Source: Haberlea rhodopensis (taxonomy: Eukaryota > Streptophyta > Magnoliopsida > Lamiales > Gesneriaceae). Taken from it: a stretch of DNA of 64,000 nucleotides. The stretch spans positions 186,001 through 250,000 of the forward strand of contig CAJQUN010000482.1 of NCBI GenBank assembly GCA_907163345.1. Reading direction: 5' to 3'. The notes under the pieces were generated by a model that saw only the letters and a list, made by a program, of their open reading frames with translations, made no database searches and was not told where the DNA came from. Positions 34,641-47,612 of the stretch are shown here, piece after piece. Both the position numbers and the translations under genes were made by a program. Each line of letters opens with the position of its first letter. The stretch's first letter is position 1.

Positions 34641-37600
34641 GTCGAGATTTGATGATAGGACAGTGCATCAGAGGCAGCAGATTATGCCTCGACCATCGGG
34701 AGGTCCGACAGTGGGACCGTCCCAGGGGCAAGTGTATGCACTGACTAGAGAGCAGGCCCAGGCAGCCCCGGAGGAGGTGATCGCTGGTACGTGCCATTTA
34801 TTTACGCACCCTACTTTTATTTTGATAGATACATGTGCCTCCCACTCTTTTGTATCTGTTGGCTTTGTGGAAATACACCATATGTGCACGTCTTCGTTAC
34901 CCACGCCTCTTATGGTCTCAACACCCGCCGGAAGAAATGTTGTTGCTGATCAGTTCCTTGCGAATTGCCTCATTTATTTTGAGGGAAACGAGTTGAAGGC
35001 ATATTTGATCGTGTTGGGTATGTCAGACTTCGATTGCATTATGGGCATCGACATTCTGAATAGATATCAGGCAGTTGTGACTGTCGGCGGAAAACAGTTC
35101 GGTTCAGATCTGATATGGGAATAGAGTGAACTTTCTATGGGAACGGTTCTCGTGCGAAGATTCCGTTGATATCGGTGATCGAGATGTCCCAATTATTGGA
35201 ACGTGGACACACGGGCTATCTTATCTAAGCCGTGGACACGAAGGGAAAGAATAAATAGTTGAGGGTGGGAGATGTACCCGTGGTAGCAGAGTTTGCTGAT
35301 GTGTTCCCGGAGGAAATCCCAGGATTCCCACCGACTTGAGAAGTTGAGTTTGGGATTGAGTTATTATCGGGGACATCCGCTATCTCTCGTGCCCCTTACA
35401 CGATGGCGCGTGCGGAGTTAAGGGAATTGAAAAAACAGTTGCAGGAACTCCATGACAAAGGATATATACGCCCTAGCGTATCACCTTGGGGCGCACTGGT
35501 TCTTTGTGAAAAAAAGAAGGATGGTTCGATGCGTTTGTGCATCGATTACCGGCAACTGAATAAGGCCACAATGAAGAACAAGTATCCTCTCCCAAGGATC
35601 AACGACTTATTTGATCAGTTGCAGGGTACACAACTTTATAGCAAGATTGACTTGAGGTCAGGTTAGCACCAGATTCGGGTCAGAGAGGAGGATGTTCAGA
35701 AGACAGCGTTCCGGACTCTGTATGGGCACTACGAGTTCCTAGTTATGCCGTTTGGTGTGAGGAACGCCCCGGCTGTCTTTATGAGTTTGATGAACCGGGT
35801 GTTCCAACCGTATCTTGACCAGTTCGTCATAGTGTTTATTGACGACATACTCATCTACTCTCGGAGTGAGGAAGAGCACGTGAAACACTTGAGGACGGTG
35901 CTCAAGATCCTCAGAGATAATCAGTTATTTGCCAAGCTCAGCAAGTGTGAAATCTGGTTAAGCAGTGTGGTATTCTTGGGGCATGTTATATCTAGCAGTG
36001 GGATATCGGTGGATCCCAGGAAGATAGAGGCTGTGATGGAGTGGGCTGCACCCACTTCTGTACCCGAGATACGGAGCTTCCTTGGTTTGGCCGGATATTA
36101 TCGACGCTTCGTCGAGGGATTCTCAAAGATCGCTAAGCCGTTGACACAGTTGACCCAAAAGAGAGTACCATTCTTTTGGTCTGAGGCTTGTGAGGAGAGC
36201 TTCAAAGAGTTGAAACACCGGTTGACGACGGCGCCTGTGTTGGTGATTCCTACGGAGAACACTAGGTTTGTTCTTTATACCGATGCATCGCTTCAGGGCT
36301 TTGGATGTGTATTGATGCAAGATAAGCATGTGGTAGCTTATGCACCGAGGCAGTTGAAGCCGCATGAGACTAGATATCCAGTCCATGACTTGGAGTTGGC
36401 GGCTATTATTTTTGCCCTGAAGATTTGGAGAAATTACTTGTATGGTACGTCATCTACCATATATACGGATAATAAGAGCCTGAAATTCTTATTTACTCAG
36501 GCGGAATTAAATATGCGGCAGAGGAGATGGATGGATTTACTCAAGGACTATGACTGTGAAATAGAGTACCATCCGGGAAAAGCAAACTTGACAGCAGACG
36601 CCTTGAGTCGGAAGGTGAAGAGTACTGATGAGGACGCCTTGATGTGGATACATCGTCGGTACGTGTATCGACCTTATTAGCGGAGCCAGATATTTATGAG
36701 AATATCCGGAGAGCTCAGAAGGCAGATGATGAGATTCAGAGATGGTCATCACTAGTACATCTTGGACAGCCATCGAAGTTCAGAGTGGCTGAGGATGGGT
36801 CCTTGAGATTGGGTAGCCGTTGGGTGGTTCTGAGTACGCCAGAGTTGCGTAGAGGGATCTTAGAGCGAGCTCATAGTAGCAGGCTTAGTATCCACCCAGG
36901 CGGGAGGAAAATGTATAAGGATCTATGTGGTAAGTTTTGGTGGAAAAGAATGAAGCGTGATGTCGTCGCTTTCGTTAAGAGGTGCTTGATCTGCCAGCAG
37001 GTTAAGGCAGAGAAGCAGAGGCCTGGTGGTGAGGTGAAGAGTTTAGAGATACCAAAATGGAAGTGGGAACACGTATCCATGGACTTTGTGACCCACTTGC
37101 CGAGGAGTGCTTCGGGTTTTGATGCCATTTGGGTGATTGTGGACAGATTGACCAAAGTAGCTCACTTCATTCCCTATTGTATGACCTTCACCTATTTGAG
37201 GATGGCTCAGTTATATATTCGAGATGTGGTAATATTGCACGGAATCCCTATTTCTAGAGTGTCAGATCGAGATCCGCGATCCACATCTCATTTTTGGGAG
37301 GGTCTTCAGTCAGCCTTGGGAACTGAGGTAAGGTTGAGCACGACATATCATCACCAAACGGATGGCCAGACCGAGCGTACTATCCAAACGCTCGAGGACA
37401 TGTTGAGGGCATGTGTATTGGAGTTTGATACTGCATGGCAGGATTCAGTGGCCTTGGTAGAGTTATCGTATAACAATAGCTACCAGGCAAGCATTCAGAT
37501 GACTCCTTTTGAGGCCCTTTATGGCAGATGATGTAGATCACCCTTGTGTTGGGACGACTTGGACCGTAAATCGGTTGGAGGACCAGAATTAGTTCGGGAA

Positions 37601-38125
37601 ATGGAAGAGAAGGTAAAGGTGATAAGGCAGAAAATGAAAGCAGCCCAGGACAGACATGCAGCTTATGCTAATAAACGGCGGCGACCGTTAGAATTTCATT
37701 TGGGGGATAAGATCTTTTTGAAGATCTCACCTTTCAGAGGTGTTGTGCGATTTGGAATGGGGGGGAAATTGTCTCCAAGGTATGTGGGACCATATGAGAT
37801 TTTGCAGCGCATCGGTACCTTGGCCTACCTTTTGGCATTGCCACCGTCGTTATCTGGTATTCACGACGTATTCCACGTATGAATGTTGCGGAAATATGAG
37901 CTGGATCCGTCACATGTGTTACAGCCTTCTGAGGTACAGTTAGATTCTGATGTGTCCTACGCGGAACGGCCAGTCAGGATTCTGGATAGAGCTGATCACA
38001 GACTTCGTAACAAAGTGATACCTATTATTAAAGTACAGTGGGATCGCAGGGGTGTCAAGGAGGCCACGTGGGAGACGGAGCGACATATGGTGCAGCACTA
38101 CCCGGAACTATTTTCTGGTATGTGA
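34641..38125 (+). pseudogene. Element B pol: protease to chromodomain-like tail (disabled)
   Basis: The protease region (up to 35124) reads LIDTCASHSF, so the DTG triad has become DTC. The RT begins around 35290; a TAG replaces a Tyr codon in LRSGYHQ at about 35664. The FIDD box is intact (about 35838-35850). RNase H runs to about 36640 (YTDAS, YTDNKSL). After a frameshift the integrase follows (36644-37531): HPGG, CLICQQ, MDFVTHL, SDRDPRS and TDGQTERT are present. A stop follows at YGR-stop-CRSPL (37529), and another at HV-stop-MLRKYE (37880). The tail ending at 38125 has the EEATWE-type chromodomain-like block (KEATWETER). Confidence 0.93.
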
Positions 38126-38180
38126 TTCATGTTTAGTTTCATTTTGGGTAAGGACATGCGATTTCGAGGTCAAAATCTTA

Positions 38181-38195
38181 TAAGTAGGGGAGTAT
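38181..38195 (+). other. Element B polypurine tract
   Basis: TAAGTAGGGGAGTAT directly before the 3' LTR, identical to that of element A. Confidence 0.85.
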
Positions 38196-40229
38196 TGTGA
38201 TATCCCCGAAATAATTAATTTCAATTTGGGCATTAATTATGATTATGTGATTATTTATGGTGTTAACTAATTTAGTGTTGGAAATAATTAAAATGGCGAA
38301 ATGCTTGGTCACATGGTGGACGTGACCTGGTAATGCATTTCAGGGTGCATGTGATGCATGTTGGGAATTTGGGTGCTAGCATGGTTAAATTGTGATGGTT
38401 GATAATCATTTGGTAAATCATGTATTTAATTGAGATTTTGGCGCATTTTGAGAAAATGCTTTTAAAATATCATGTTGGGGTATTTTATACATCATGTTAA
38501 CTAATGGAGTACATGTTTAATTATAACCCCTTATACCCCACTACCCCCCACTTTACCCTTCTCACTTTACCAATCCCCAAATCACTCTTCCAAACCCTAT
38601 CCCCAACCCATTTTCGAATTTGGCATAAAGGTGGAGGGAAAATCTTCACAAAAGCTTGGTTTGTGAGATTTAGAGTCCATAAGAGGTATGTATCATCCCT
38701 CCTTGTTGTTTTTATGGTGTTTGGTATGGATTTGAAATGGTATTTTGTGTTGAAATGGGTTTGGATCTTGGGTTTTGAAAATGGTTCATTTTTAAGGTAT
38801 GTGTTGTTTTTGGTTGGGTGTTGGATTTATGGTTGTATTAAAGTGTATATTGAAGGTTTTTTAGTGTTTTTGTATTATTGATGTAATGGTGTTTGAGTTG
38901 GGTTGGTTTGGAGAAGATGAAGTGGGAAAATGGCCAAAAAGTCGCGTACAGACTTCGGCGATCGATCGGGACATTTTTCCCGATCGATCGCGAGCCACAG
39001 GGAGGCTCCAGTGAGCTTGCGCAATCGATCGGCACAAACTCAGCGATCGATCGAGGATGAGATTTGTTTGGGCATTGCGGCTGCTGGACCTCGCGATCGA
39101 TCGAAGCATTACACCGATGGATCGCGAGATGCCAAAATTGTGTATTTTGGTTATTTTTGTAGGATTTTTGGTATTGGACTATTATTGAGTTCTAATATTG
39201 GTTTGTGTGAATGTGTAGAACCATCCCAGGTGGCAACACAGCCAAGGAAGTGAAGTCCTACCACATCCTACTTTTGGAAAGGTATGTAGAGAGACGCACG
39301 GGCACCCAACGGTACATGTATCTTATATACTCATTTGAATGTGCATTGTGGATGCAAGTATATATGGAATTGTGCATTGTGGATGCAAATACATGTTGAA
39401 TTATGCATTATGATTGTATATGTATATGATGATTGTTTGGTGCACATCACATGAGTCATGGTTATATGGAGTGATGATTTTAATGCTTTGCCGCTGTCAC
39501 TTGAAGCGATGATAGAATACTTGCCGCTGTCATATTGTAGCGATGAAAGAATATTTGCCGCCAAATGTTGAAGCGAGGGTATTGCCGCATGTCGCATTTG
39601 AGCGAGGTTATTCGATGCCGCTAATATGTCGAAGTGAGGGGTATTAGTGCCGCTGTCATGACAAGCGAGGTGCATTAAAATACACTATTATAACAGACTA
39701 GGGATTGGTGATTGGTGATAATGAAATGGTGTTATGTCATGACATTTGTAGAACCATTAAATAATCTATTGATTATACTCATGAGTTATGGTACAGGGAC
39801 AACCAAAAAAGGGAGCGTTTAAAATGCATGGGAAAAACAGGAAGTGTTTTATTACGGTTTATGCATTTACGCCTTATCATTATGTGTTGAATATGGATTA
39901 TTATATGCTCATGTTTTGGGGGTTGTCCTTGTAGGTACATTTTGGCATGAAAAACGGGCTAAGGACGGGTTGAGGCGGTGAGCTTGTGAAGAGCGCTTTT
40001 GATAAGGAATGACAGGATTATTTTTGTATAGTGTCTACTCTAGGAGTAGTGTAAAGCTATAGTGATTAACATTCATTTGTTAGAGAATGTAACTAATCTA
40101 TTTTGAAAGTCCTTAACTTGGTAGTAATTCTTAAGGCTCAAAGTCTCAACACGAACTTTTATACTCTGATAATGCATGTTAGCTCTAATTATGCCTTTAA
40201 TCCGCACTTAAAGAACTAGGGTCCTTACA
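38196..40229 (+). repeat. Element B 3' LTR
   Basis: 2034 bp, closely matching 31398-33426. Differences include an 18-bp segment missing near 38670 and an additional AGTGAGCTTGCG-containing stretch with one more palindrome-like CAATCGATCGG near 39012. Confidence 0.95.
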
Positions 40230-41586
40230 CCTACACATTGGTCAATTTTCGTAATCATCCACCATTGCAATGTCCGTAATCATCCACCATTGCAATCACA
40301 TCATATGTAAATAAACATTAAACTAAACAATTACATCATATGTAATTGCACTAATTACATCACATGTAATTAGATCACAATAATTAATTTATTCTATCGT
40401 TTCCCCACTAATCGCATCATTAATTGAAAATAAAAGTAAGAAATTAAATAAAACAATTTTATTTATTTCTAATTAATTACTTTTAAATTAATTAGTAAAA
40501 TCACTATTTTACCTTTAATCATAAAATTAATATTAAATGAAATATTTTCATTCAATTTTTAATTATTTAAATTTTCATTTACTTGGTAAAATCACTATTT
40601 TACCTTCAAGTCATAATATTTATTGAAAATAAAAGTAACAAATAAAATGAAACATTTTAACTTAATTTTCAATTAATTTAATTTTCAATTACTTGGTAAA
40701 ATCTCTATTTTACCTTTTAATAATAATATTAATGAAAAAATAAAGTTAACATACTAAATGAAACACTTTCATTTAATTTATAGTTAATTAAATTTTCAGT
40801 TACATGTAAAATCTCCATTTTACACTTAATAAATTAAAATTATAAATTTATTGTTTCAAAAATTAATATCCGAAAAATATCTAAAATGAAAAAATAATTT
40901 ATGGACTGCAATCCAATTTGGATCCAAAATAAAAATGCAATTTCAACCCAAAATAATGTCTATACTTTCGGATTTAGCAATTTCTTTTTTTTTTAATTTT
41001 CGGAAGATACTGTTCATCTCCCCAAAATATGAAATTAGGGTTTCTGAAACCCTAGAGCTGCGCCGCTGCAGCCTCCTCATCAGCGACCATCACGACCCAC
41101 CACCTTCTCCTTCTCCGACGAGTTCGCGCTCGGAGTTGCACGCAGAAAAAACATCCATAATTCTTCTTGCGAAACGAAAAGGGATATTGGTCGCAAAGGC
41201 TCGCCCGATTTCGTCTGTAACAATTACAGACTCCATGGCAAAACTGTCATCTTCCATATCTCACCGCCGCCATCTTGGCGAGCTGCACGCTGCACTCCAT
41301 CGCAAGCCGCACGTCATCCAGCAGCGTCGCACACTGCAGTGGCTCGAACATGCAGTCCATGCACGACCATGGACTGCCGTTCGGCTCTCCGGCGACGTAC
41401 CAGTGGAAGACCGAAAACATTTTCCGATGCAGGTTCGATTTTTGGGTCTAGATTAAAACTCCTTTTTAAACCTATTTTCTATATTTTCTGGACTCCATAA
41501 TTTCTGTAAATCAAAAGAGAGTTGTGTTGTTGGGAAACAATCTAATAAAAATTAATTATCAAATACATGAATCAAAGCACAACCTG
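40230..41586 (-). other. Copia-1 leader, outer part
   Basis: Non-coding sequence between element B and the primer site of copia-1. 40440-40860 holds three or four diverged repeats of a unit with TTACTTGGTAAAATC then ACTATTTTACCTT. 40935-41456 is open on the plus strand, but this is the wrong strand for copia-1 and has no domain, so it is treated as leader. Confidence 0.6.
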
Positions 41587-41598
41587 ACTCTGATACCA
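41587..41598 (-). other. Copia-1 primer-binding site
   Basis: Minus-strand TGGTATCAGAGT adjacent to the 5' LTR, initiator methionine tRNA type. Confidence 0.85.
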
Positions 41599-41599
41599 C

Positions 41600-41994
41600 T
41601 GTTGGGTTTCCATCCCCAGGCTGCAGATCTAAATGCAGCGAAAAAATAAACATAAACAAATCTAGACCCGGGGACGGATGATCACGCCAGATTCATATAT
41701 AAACATGCAGATATCAAAAATAAATGCACAAAAAGATAATATCGTTCACCGATGTAAATCTGAAAGCTGTGATCTCTCGAGTCCAAACAACCTGACCAGA
41801 TCCACGATCCCAATACCAGTGCTATTTGATGTCGGTGTTTTTTCAACAAGAAAAGATGTAATTGCGTATTGTTTGGTCTAAATAAATTAGGGACATTAGT
41901 GATCTATTTATAACTGGTGAAGTTGACCTAATGGGCTTTGGGTGCATAAAGCCCAACATGCCAACTAGTAGCTTGCAGGGCACATATGTTAACA
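41600..41994 (-). repeat. Copia-1 5' LTR
   Basis: 395 bp, plus reading TGTTGGGTTTCC...TATGTTAACA. Fuller than the 3' LTR at 25834-26168. Confidence 0.85.
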
Positions 41995-42036
41995 AAGCCA
42001 CCAAAGAATTGTCACTATAATCTCAAACAATGCCAC
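41995..42036 (+). repeat. 42-bp direct repeat, copy 1
   Basis: Starts AAGCCACCAAAGAATTGTCA. It recurs exactly at 43955-43996. Each copy directly follows the U3 end of a copia LTR, which points to a segmental duplication of LTR plus flank. Confidence 0.85.
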
Positions 42037-42088
42037 AATTGAAGAATCCCTAAGGTTGCATTTAGCTCTAATGCATTTATAGGTCTAG

Positions 42089-43954
42089 CTCCAAACAACC
42101 TGACCAGATTAGCGGTCCCAATGCCAGTGCTAGTGTGATGTCGGTGTTTTTTCAACAAGAAAATATGTAATTGCGTATTGATTGGCCTAAATAAATTAGG
42201 GACCGTAGTGATCTATTTATAACTGGTGAAGTTGACTGTCAGGATCGATCGGGGTGGGTGGCCAGTCCACACCCGAGTTCAACCAACTAGAGCTTCAATA
42301 GCTCGTGTTCTTGAAATGATGCACCGAGAGATTATATCGAGTTCGGTTACAAAACCGAGCGGAAGACACTTGAAATAACCTGCTCTATAATCGATTAACC
42401 ATTTGAAAGACATTTTAAAGATATGCAAGTAAAGTAAATAAACAATCATTTGTTTATGGAAGTTCGAAGGTGGTGTAATCCTTCTATGTCTCCCCTTCTT
42501 CCACCTCATGGAAGGATCCACTAGAAGACTTTGATTTATACAACTCTTTGTAAAATCCGATTCAGTTGGGAATGCCCCATCCAACTAGAACTCCTAGCAA
42601 CTCAACTATGTATGTTCTTTAATGTCTCACATACACATACCTATCAATGGTTGTGATAAATCATCAACAGTTACAATGATATTCACTCATCTATTAAGCT
42701 CTCAAATACAATGAATAGAGTGAATATATATGGCATAAATGATCTCTAATTAGATCTGATATAGCAAGGTAAGTGGTGCCTAAAATCTGAGCTTGCTCTC
42801 TTTCAAGCTGTTCTCTTCTTGTAAGCTGCCCATTTTGAATCCCAAATGGGTTTGCTTTGATCTTGCTAGGATTGATCTTCAATCACCTTATTTGAGCTTC
42901 CAAGATGTGTATATATAGCCCCAAACAATGATACATACGTTAGACACAAGAATATACCCGTTGGAAAAGGTTCTGCACCATTCCCGAGCTTGCAACAGTC
43001 ATATTCTGGTTTCTTGGCTCTTTGTATTTCAGATCGGACTAGCCGGATCAGTCTTGTACAGATCAGTCTGGCCGGATCAGCTTGGACATAACAGTCTATC
43101 CGGATCAGTCTTCTGGATAGATCAGTCTGGTGCAAGACAAGCTTGATACAAAAACAGCTTGATAAATTTGCTCTTCCGATCTATTGCTTGTAGATCTTGA
43201 TTCTTTGATTTACCGGCAAAGTGATCTACATGAAAGTTGTATCCCTTTCTCTTAGCTTTCCCCGGAATCAATAATCGCTCGATTTCTAGTTTGTATGAGA
43301 GAGTTATGCTTGAAATACGAGGCAATGGTCCTGCTATATGTTTGCTGGATGCAGCAGCACATGGCGTGACTTGCAGAAGCTTTTTGGCCATCTTAACGTA
43401 CGATTCAGTCTTTGACTTCCAAAGATGACTTGTAGATATTTGTCTTAGATTTCCAACCCATAATGAATTATCTCGTTTTGATAAGCAAGCTAAGAGCTAT
43501 GCTCAACAGACTTACAGTTGCTTGCTGAAACAGCTTGCTGTTTCTTCGCGGTACAACTCGATCTTGCAGGCGTCTTTCTCATTGATAACATTATAACTAG
43601 CCGATCTGTTGTGAAATATGACTTTTAGTATTTGAGTTGGCTATTCAACCTCTTTAGAAGCACGCCATTCCGATACCCGAGCTATGAGATATGATCGAAA
43701 CAATCCGCTCTGCCAGGATTTCAGTCTTGGTCCAGCTTGATATTTTCAAGCTACTTCTTTGTAATTCATCAAACTCTTAATTATGATCTATGAACTTCAC
43801 ACTTGATGAAATATTTTAGCAACACAATAACAAGTTTTGTTAACATCAAAACTAAGATTATTCTTGTTCTTAAAACCCAACATTGACCTAATGGGCTTTG
43901 GGTGCATAAAGCCCAACATGCCAGCTATTAGCTTGCAGGGCTCATATGTTAACA
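42089..43954 (-). mobile_element. Second, partial copia LTR, interrupted by a solo LTR
   Basis: 42089-42236 plus 43888-43954 match copia-1 LTR positions about 41786 to 41994. The R/U5 end is missing. The insertion at 42237-43882 interrupts it. It is followed by the 42-bp repeat copy 2 (43955-43996). Confidence 0.8.
42237..43882 (+). mobile_element. Copia (SIRE/Maximus-like) solo LTR, second copy type
   Basis: 1646 bp, TGTCAGGATCGATC to AAAACCCAACA, with a perfect 5-bp duplication TTGAC (42232-42236 and 43883-43887). It shares the AGTTCGAAGGTGGTGTAATC block and downstream sequence with the solo LTR at 20035-21140 but is longer and diverged elsewhere. A TATA box (GTATATATAGCC near 42908) supports plus orientation. 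Confidence 0.85.
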
Positions 43955-43996
43955 AAGCCACCAAAGAATTGTCACTATAATCTCAAACAATGCCAC
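43955..43996 (+). repeat. 42-bp direct repeat, copy 2
   Basis: Exact copy of 41995-42036. Confidence 0.85.
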
Positions 43997-44775
43997 AGAC
44001 CCGGGACGGACGATTGTGCCTGATTCATATATAAGAACATGCAAATATTAAATATAAATGCATGAAAAGAGATTACCGTTCACTGGCGTAAATCTGGAAG
44101 CGGTGATCCCTTGAGTCCAAGATCCACGATCCCAACATAGTGCTAGTTTGGTGCCGGTGCTTCTTCAGTAAGAAAAACGTGATTTTTGATTTATGAAGTT
44201 GTATTTTTAGTTTAAAAGACATGAGATATAATTATAGAAGCCAGTATGTCAATAATGAGCTTTGGGTGCATAAAACCAAAATGCCAACTTTTGGCTTGTA
44301 GGGCACATATGCTAACAATCCCCTTTTGCCTAGAAGCCAACACAAAATACTAAACTCATAATCCAAGTATACCAATCCAATTGAACATCTTGATGCACAA
44401 CTATTGTACATAATTATGAAATATAAGTATATAAGATATATTAATTTTAGAACTTTTGGTAGATGGAACATTTCCAAATATAAAAACTCCAATAAAGTGA
44501 TAAGCTTTCAAAATTAACTCATCCCTTGAACATCAACCACGTCGTCTTCACCACTTAACATTTAAGTCTCAATTCTCACCGGCAGATCGGCGGTCGATTT
44601 CTTGGGACCTTGTGACGCTCAAGTGTATCATAGCAGTAGGATCACAACTTTTATGATTTTAAAAGCCAAACATCTTCTTGGGCTTACCCTGAATGCCCCA
44701 TTATCGATTAAACTCCTTTAATAGACAGTGTCATAAATATTAATTCTAGCAACAACCTACCGATCGTGGGTAGCG

Positions 44776-47612
44776 CTGCTTAACGTACCGGTTTAACCGT
44801 ACCAGTTCTGTACTAAACTTGTTTACAAAAGAGACCAGTTAACCCATTCCCGAACCTGAGTCCGATCCGGGTTTAACTTGGATCGACTAGTTGGGTCGGA
44901 ATCGCCGAACCGGCGGTTCCAGTTTGGAACCAAAACCAGGGATTTTTTTTAAATAAAAAAAATATTTAAGGCCCGTTGGCCAACAGCTATTGAGCCTTTG
45001 GCCAATGGGCACTAGCCGTTGGACAGCATTATTATTTTTAAAAAAATAAATTTTTAATTTTTTTGTAACCTATAAATACCCCTTTACCTAACACCATTTT
45101 CATCCTACTTTCTTACTCAAATAACTCTCATACTCTAATCATTATCTCATCTATTTCCAATATTCTTACAATTTTATTCCTTACATTTTATTCTTGCAAT
45201 TCTATTATCAATGTGTTATCATCATCTTTTTATTAGTTTTGTAGCTTTTGTTGAGCTAATTATATTCTCAATATTATGATGGCATCTTCTTCTAAGTGGT
45301 CATCGTGCTCCTTCAATTCCACCTTTCGTACAAGAAAAGTTTGAACTTTTTGCCAAAATTAATGATGCTTTCGATGTTGAAGAAGCGGAACACACTGTAG
45401 AACGTGCCGCAGTCCAAAATCCGACGCCCGACGGGTCATCCACAACTACGATCGCTGCGAGTCATGTGAGTAACCATCCCAAAAGAAGCAAGGTTTGGGA
45501 TCATTTTGATATGGTTACAAAACCAGGTATGAAAGAATCTTCTATGGTTTGTAAAATATGTAAAAACAACCTATATTTATAACGGTTCCGCCGGAGGTAT
45601 CTGAACCTTTAAGAAACATTTAGTTAAAAACATAATTTTGTCGAGGTTACTCTACAATTTATAGGTAGGGAACCAACTCAACAACAAAATAATCCTCAAA
45701 CTGGCAAAATTTTATTTTAACACCTGCAATAAACCGTATGTCACTAGTTCGCTTTGTTATTAGATGTGAACTTCATTTTTTGTTATCTCTACAAGACGAC
45801 TTTACTGAATTTGCTTCTGATATCCAACCTGGTTTAAACATATTTGTAGAGACAAACTTAGACAAATTGTATGGATGTTTTTGTTGAATATCGTCGATCT
45901 TTAATTGAGCATCTTTCAACTATAAACTGCAGAGTTAGTTTAACAACTGATATTTGAACTAACATTAAACAACTTTCATTTCTTTGTTACTTGTCATTAG
46001 ATTGATGATAATCTGTGCATGCAAAAACGAATTTTATCACTTGATGACATACATTCTTCTCACATTGGTATCTTGATTGCTAGATATATTGCTAACATTT
46101 GTAGGTTCTATGGAATTGCAGATAAATTTTTCTATTACACTTGACAACGCAGCAAATAATACATCGGCAGTACGTGATCTAAAAGTACAAGTAAAACCAC
46201 TACTTGATGGTGTTTTTTTTCCATGTTAGATGTGCATGCCATATAATTAACTTAGCTGTAAAAGTTGGTTATGAAGATTCTGAACATAATAACATTGTAA
46301 AACATAAAAACTGTTAATGGGTATGTCAATCATGAATTAAGCGTGAATGGAAACATACTTGTGCAACTCAAGGTCTTAGGTATACTCTTCTCCCACCATC
46401 CATAGAAACTAGATGGAATTCTTTACATCAATGTTAGAATCTATTTTGCCTGATGAGGAAGCTTTAACTATTTTCTACGATAATTATCAAATGTCTGACC
46501 GTGATGATATTTATTTATTGTGTCATACTGATTGAGCTTTTGTTACTCAATGTACTGCTTTGTTATCTACTTTTAAGGAAGCAACCGATCATTTTTCCGG
46601 TGTTTTTTATCCAACTTCTCCTTATTTCTTCCCCTTGTATTTAATATATTTTGTAAATTTATTGAATTTAGAGAAATAGATGATTTGGCACAATTTGATC
46701 AACTTATAGAGGCAAAATTTAAAAATTATTAGGAAAATATTCCACATGTTCACTGCATATCTACACTTTTAGATCATGGTCAAGGAATCGGCTCCTTTGA
46801 TACTTTTTTGTTTGTTGAATATTACTCTCAATTTTTGAAGAAGAATGTTGAAGATCAGAAGACATAATTCAGACATTCTCTCCAAAATATATTTGCAACG
46901 TATCATCCTGAACAGGTATAAGGTCATCATCACAGAGTGGACAGGAGGAAGAAGACTCAGTCAAGAAGTGTACGGATTAATTTGCTAAGGAGTCTTAACA
47001 GAAAGAAGCTGAGAGGAAGCGGAGTGACATCTACCACGTCGAACAAGTTACAATTCTTCTTGGGTCAAATGTTCGTAATAGATGAAAATTTTGACCTACT
47101 GGAGTGGTGGAAGGCAAACGCAAGACAATTTCCTAACTTAGCCAAAATGGATAGAGACGTTTTTGCAGTTCAAACATCCAGTGTCGCATCGGAGTCGGTG
47201 TTCTCAAGTTGTGGCTGAATCATTGGAGACCATCGAACTTCACTTAATGCAGATTCATTGTGCATGCTACATTGCTCAAATATTGGTTTGATGTGGAGCG
47301 AAGGAATAAAAGAGGAGGAGGAGTAAACGAGTTCGGCAACAAAAGTTCCAAAGATGAAGAAGAATTTGCGAAGACTATTAATTAATTATGATGAATAATA
47401 TAATTTTTTTGAAAAGTTCAAATGATGTAGATTTTACATCAAGCTTTTCATATTCAACAAAGTATGTATTTTTCATCATATTTCATGTATTATTTGAACA
47501 AGATAACCGGTCCAATACGGAACCAGTCTGGACACTCTGGTCCGGACCACCAGATTGGATCGGTTCCCTGGCCTATGGACATGGAACCGGAATAGGATCA
47601 ATCCGGTTTGTC
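44776..47612 (+). mobile_element. hAT element copy 2 (2.8 kb)
   Basis: Plus-strand copy of the same family as 1-1500. It starts at GCTGCTTAACG and carries the ACTAGCCGTTGG-type inverted repeat (about 45010), a leader, a transposase pseudogene, and a GC-rich tail of GGTTCC/CCGGACC words ending near 47612 where copia-2 sequence resumes (TCAACCGCACTAG). Clean 8-bp duplications were not found, because the flanking copia sequence is deleted by about 1.1 kb. Confidence 0.75.
45276..47388 (+). pseudogene. hAT transposase (BED finger to dimerisation domain), disabled
   Basis: RICESLEEPER-type transposase. Start at ATG 45276. A BED zinc-finger remnant reads SKVWDHFDMV and then VCKICKNNLY (about 45490-45580). 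Further on an HVRC-CHIINLAVKVG block (about 46222-46270) marks the hAT core, an ENIPHVHCIST block lies near 46737, and the C-terminal dimerisation region is open from 46937 to 47218 (LLEWWKANARQF, SVASESVFSSCG). A TGA follows that block, and frameshifts and stops occur throughout. Comparison with copy 1 shows the C-terminal end (FAKT) near 47380. Confidence 0.8.

Larger units (their letters stand above)
31398..40229 (+). mobile_element. Full-length Tekay-like chromovirus (Ty3/gypsy), element B
   Basis: 8.8-kb plus-strand LTR retrotransposon, same family group as element A: 5' LTR 31398-33426, primer site, gag, pol, purine tract, 3' LTR 38196-40229. The flanking 5-mers TCTAC (31393-31397) and CCTAC (40230-40234) differ at one base. 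It sits inside the leader of copia-1 in the opposite orientation. The LTR pair is very similar, but gag and pol hold at least five in-frame stops plus frameshifts. It is therefore non-autonomous. Confidence 0.95.
25834..41994 (-). mobile_element. Decayed Ty1/copia element (copia-1) carrying a nested chromovirus
   Basis: Minus-strand copia element. The 3' LTR is 25834-26168; pol and gag remains lie between 27540 and 30130. A long untranslated leader is split by element B (31398-40229), followed by the primer site 41587-41598 and the 5' LTR 41600-41994. The flanking 5-mers AAGCT (25829-25833) and AAGCC (41995-41999) agree at 4 of 5 positions, consistent with an aged target duplication. The coding part is only about 2.6 kb and full of stops, so it is internally deleted and inactive. 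Confidence 0.8.

Noticed and set aside
40935..41456. 173-codon open frame on the plus strand
   Set aside because: It lies in the untranslated leader of copia-1, on the wrong strand for that element, with Pro/Ser-rich low-complexity content and no domain or gene structure.
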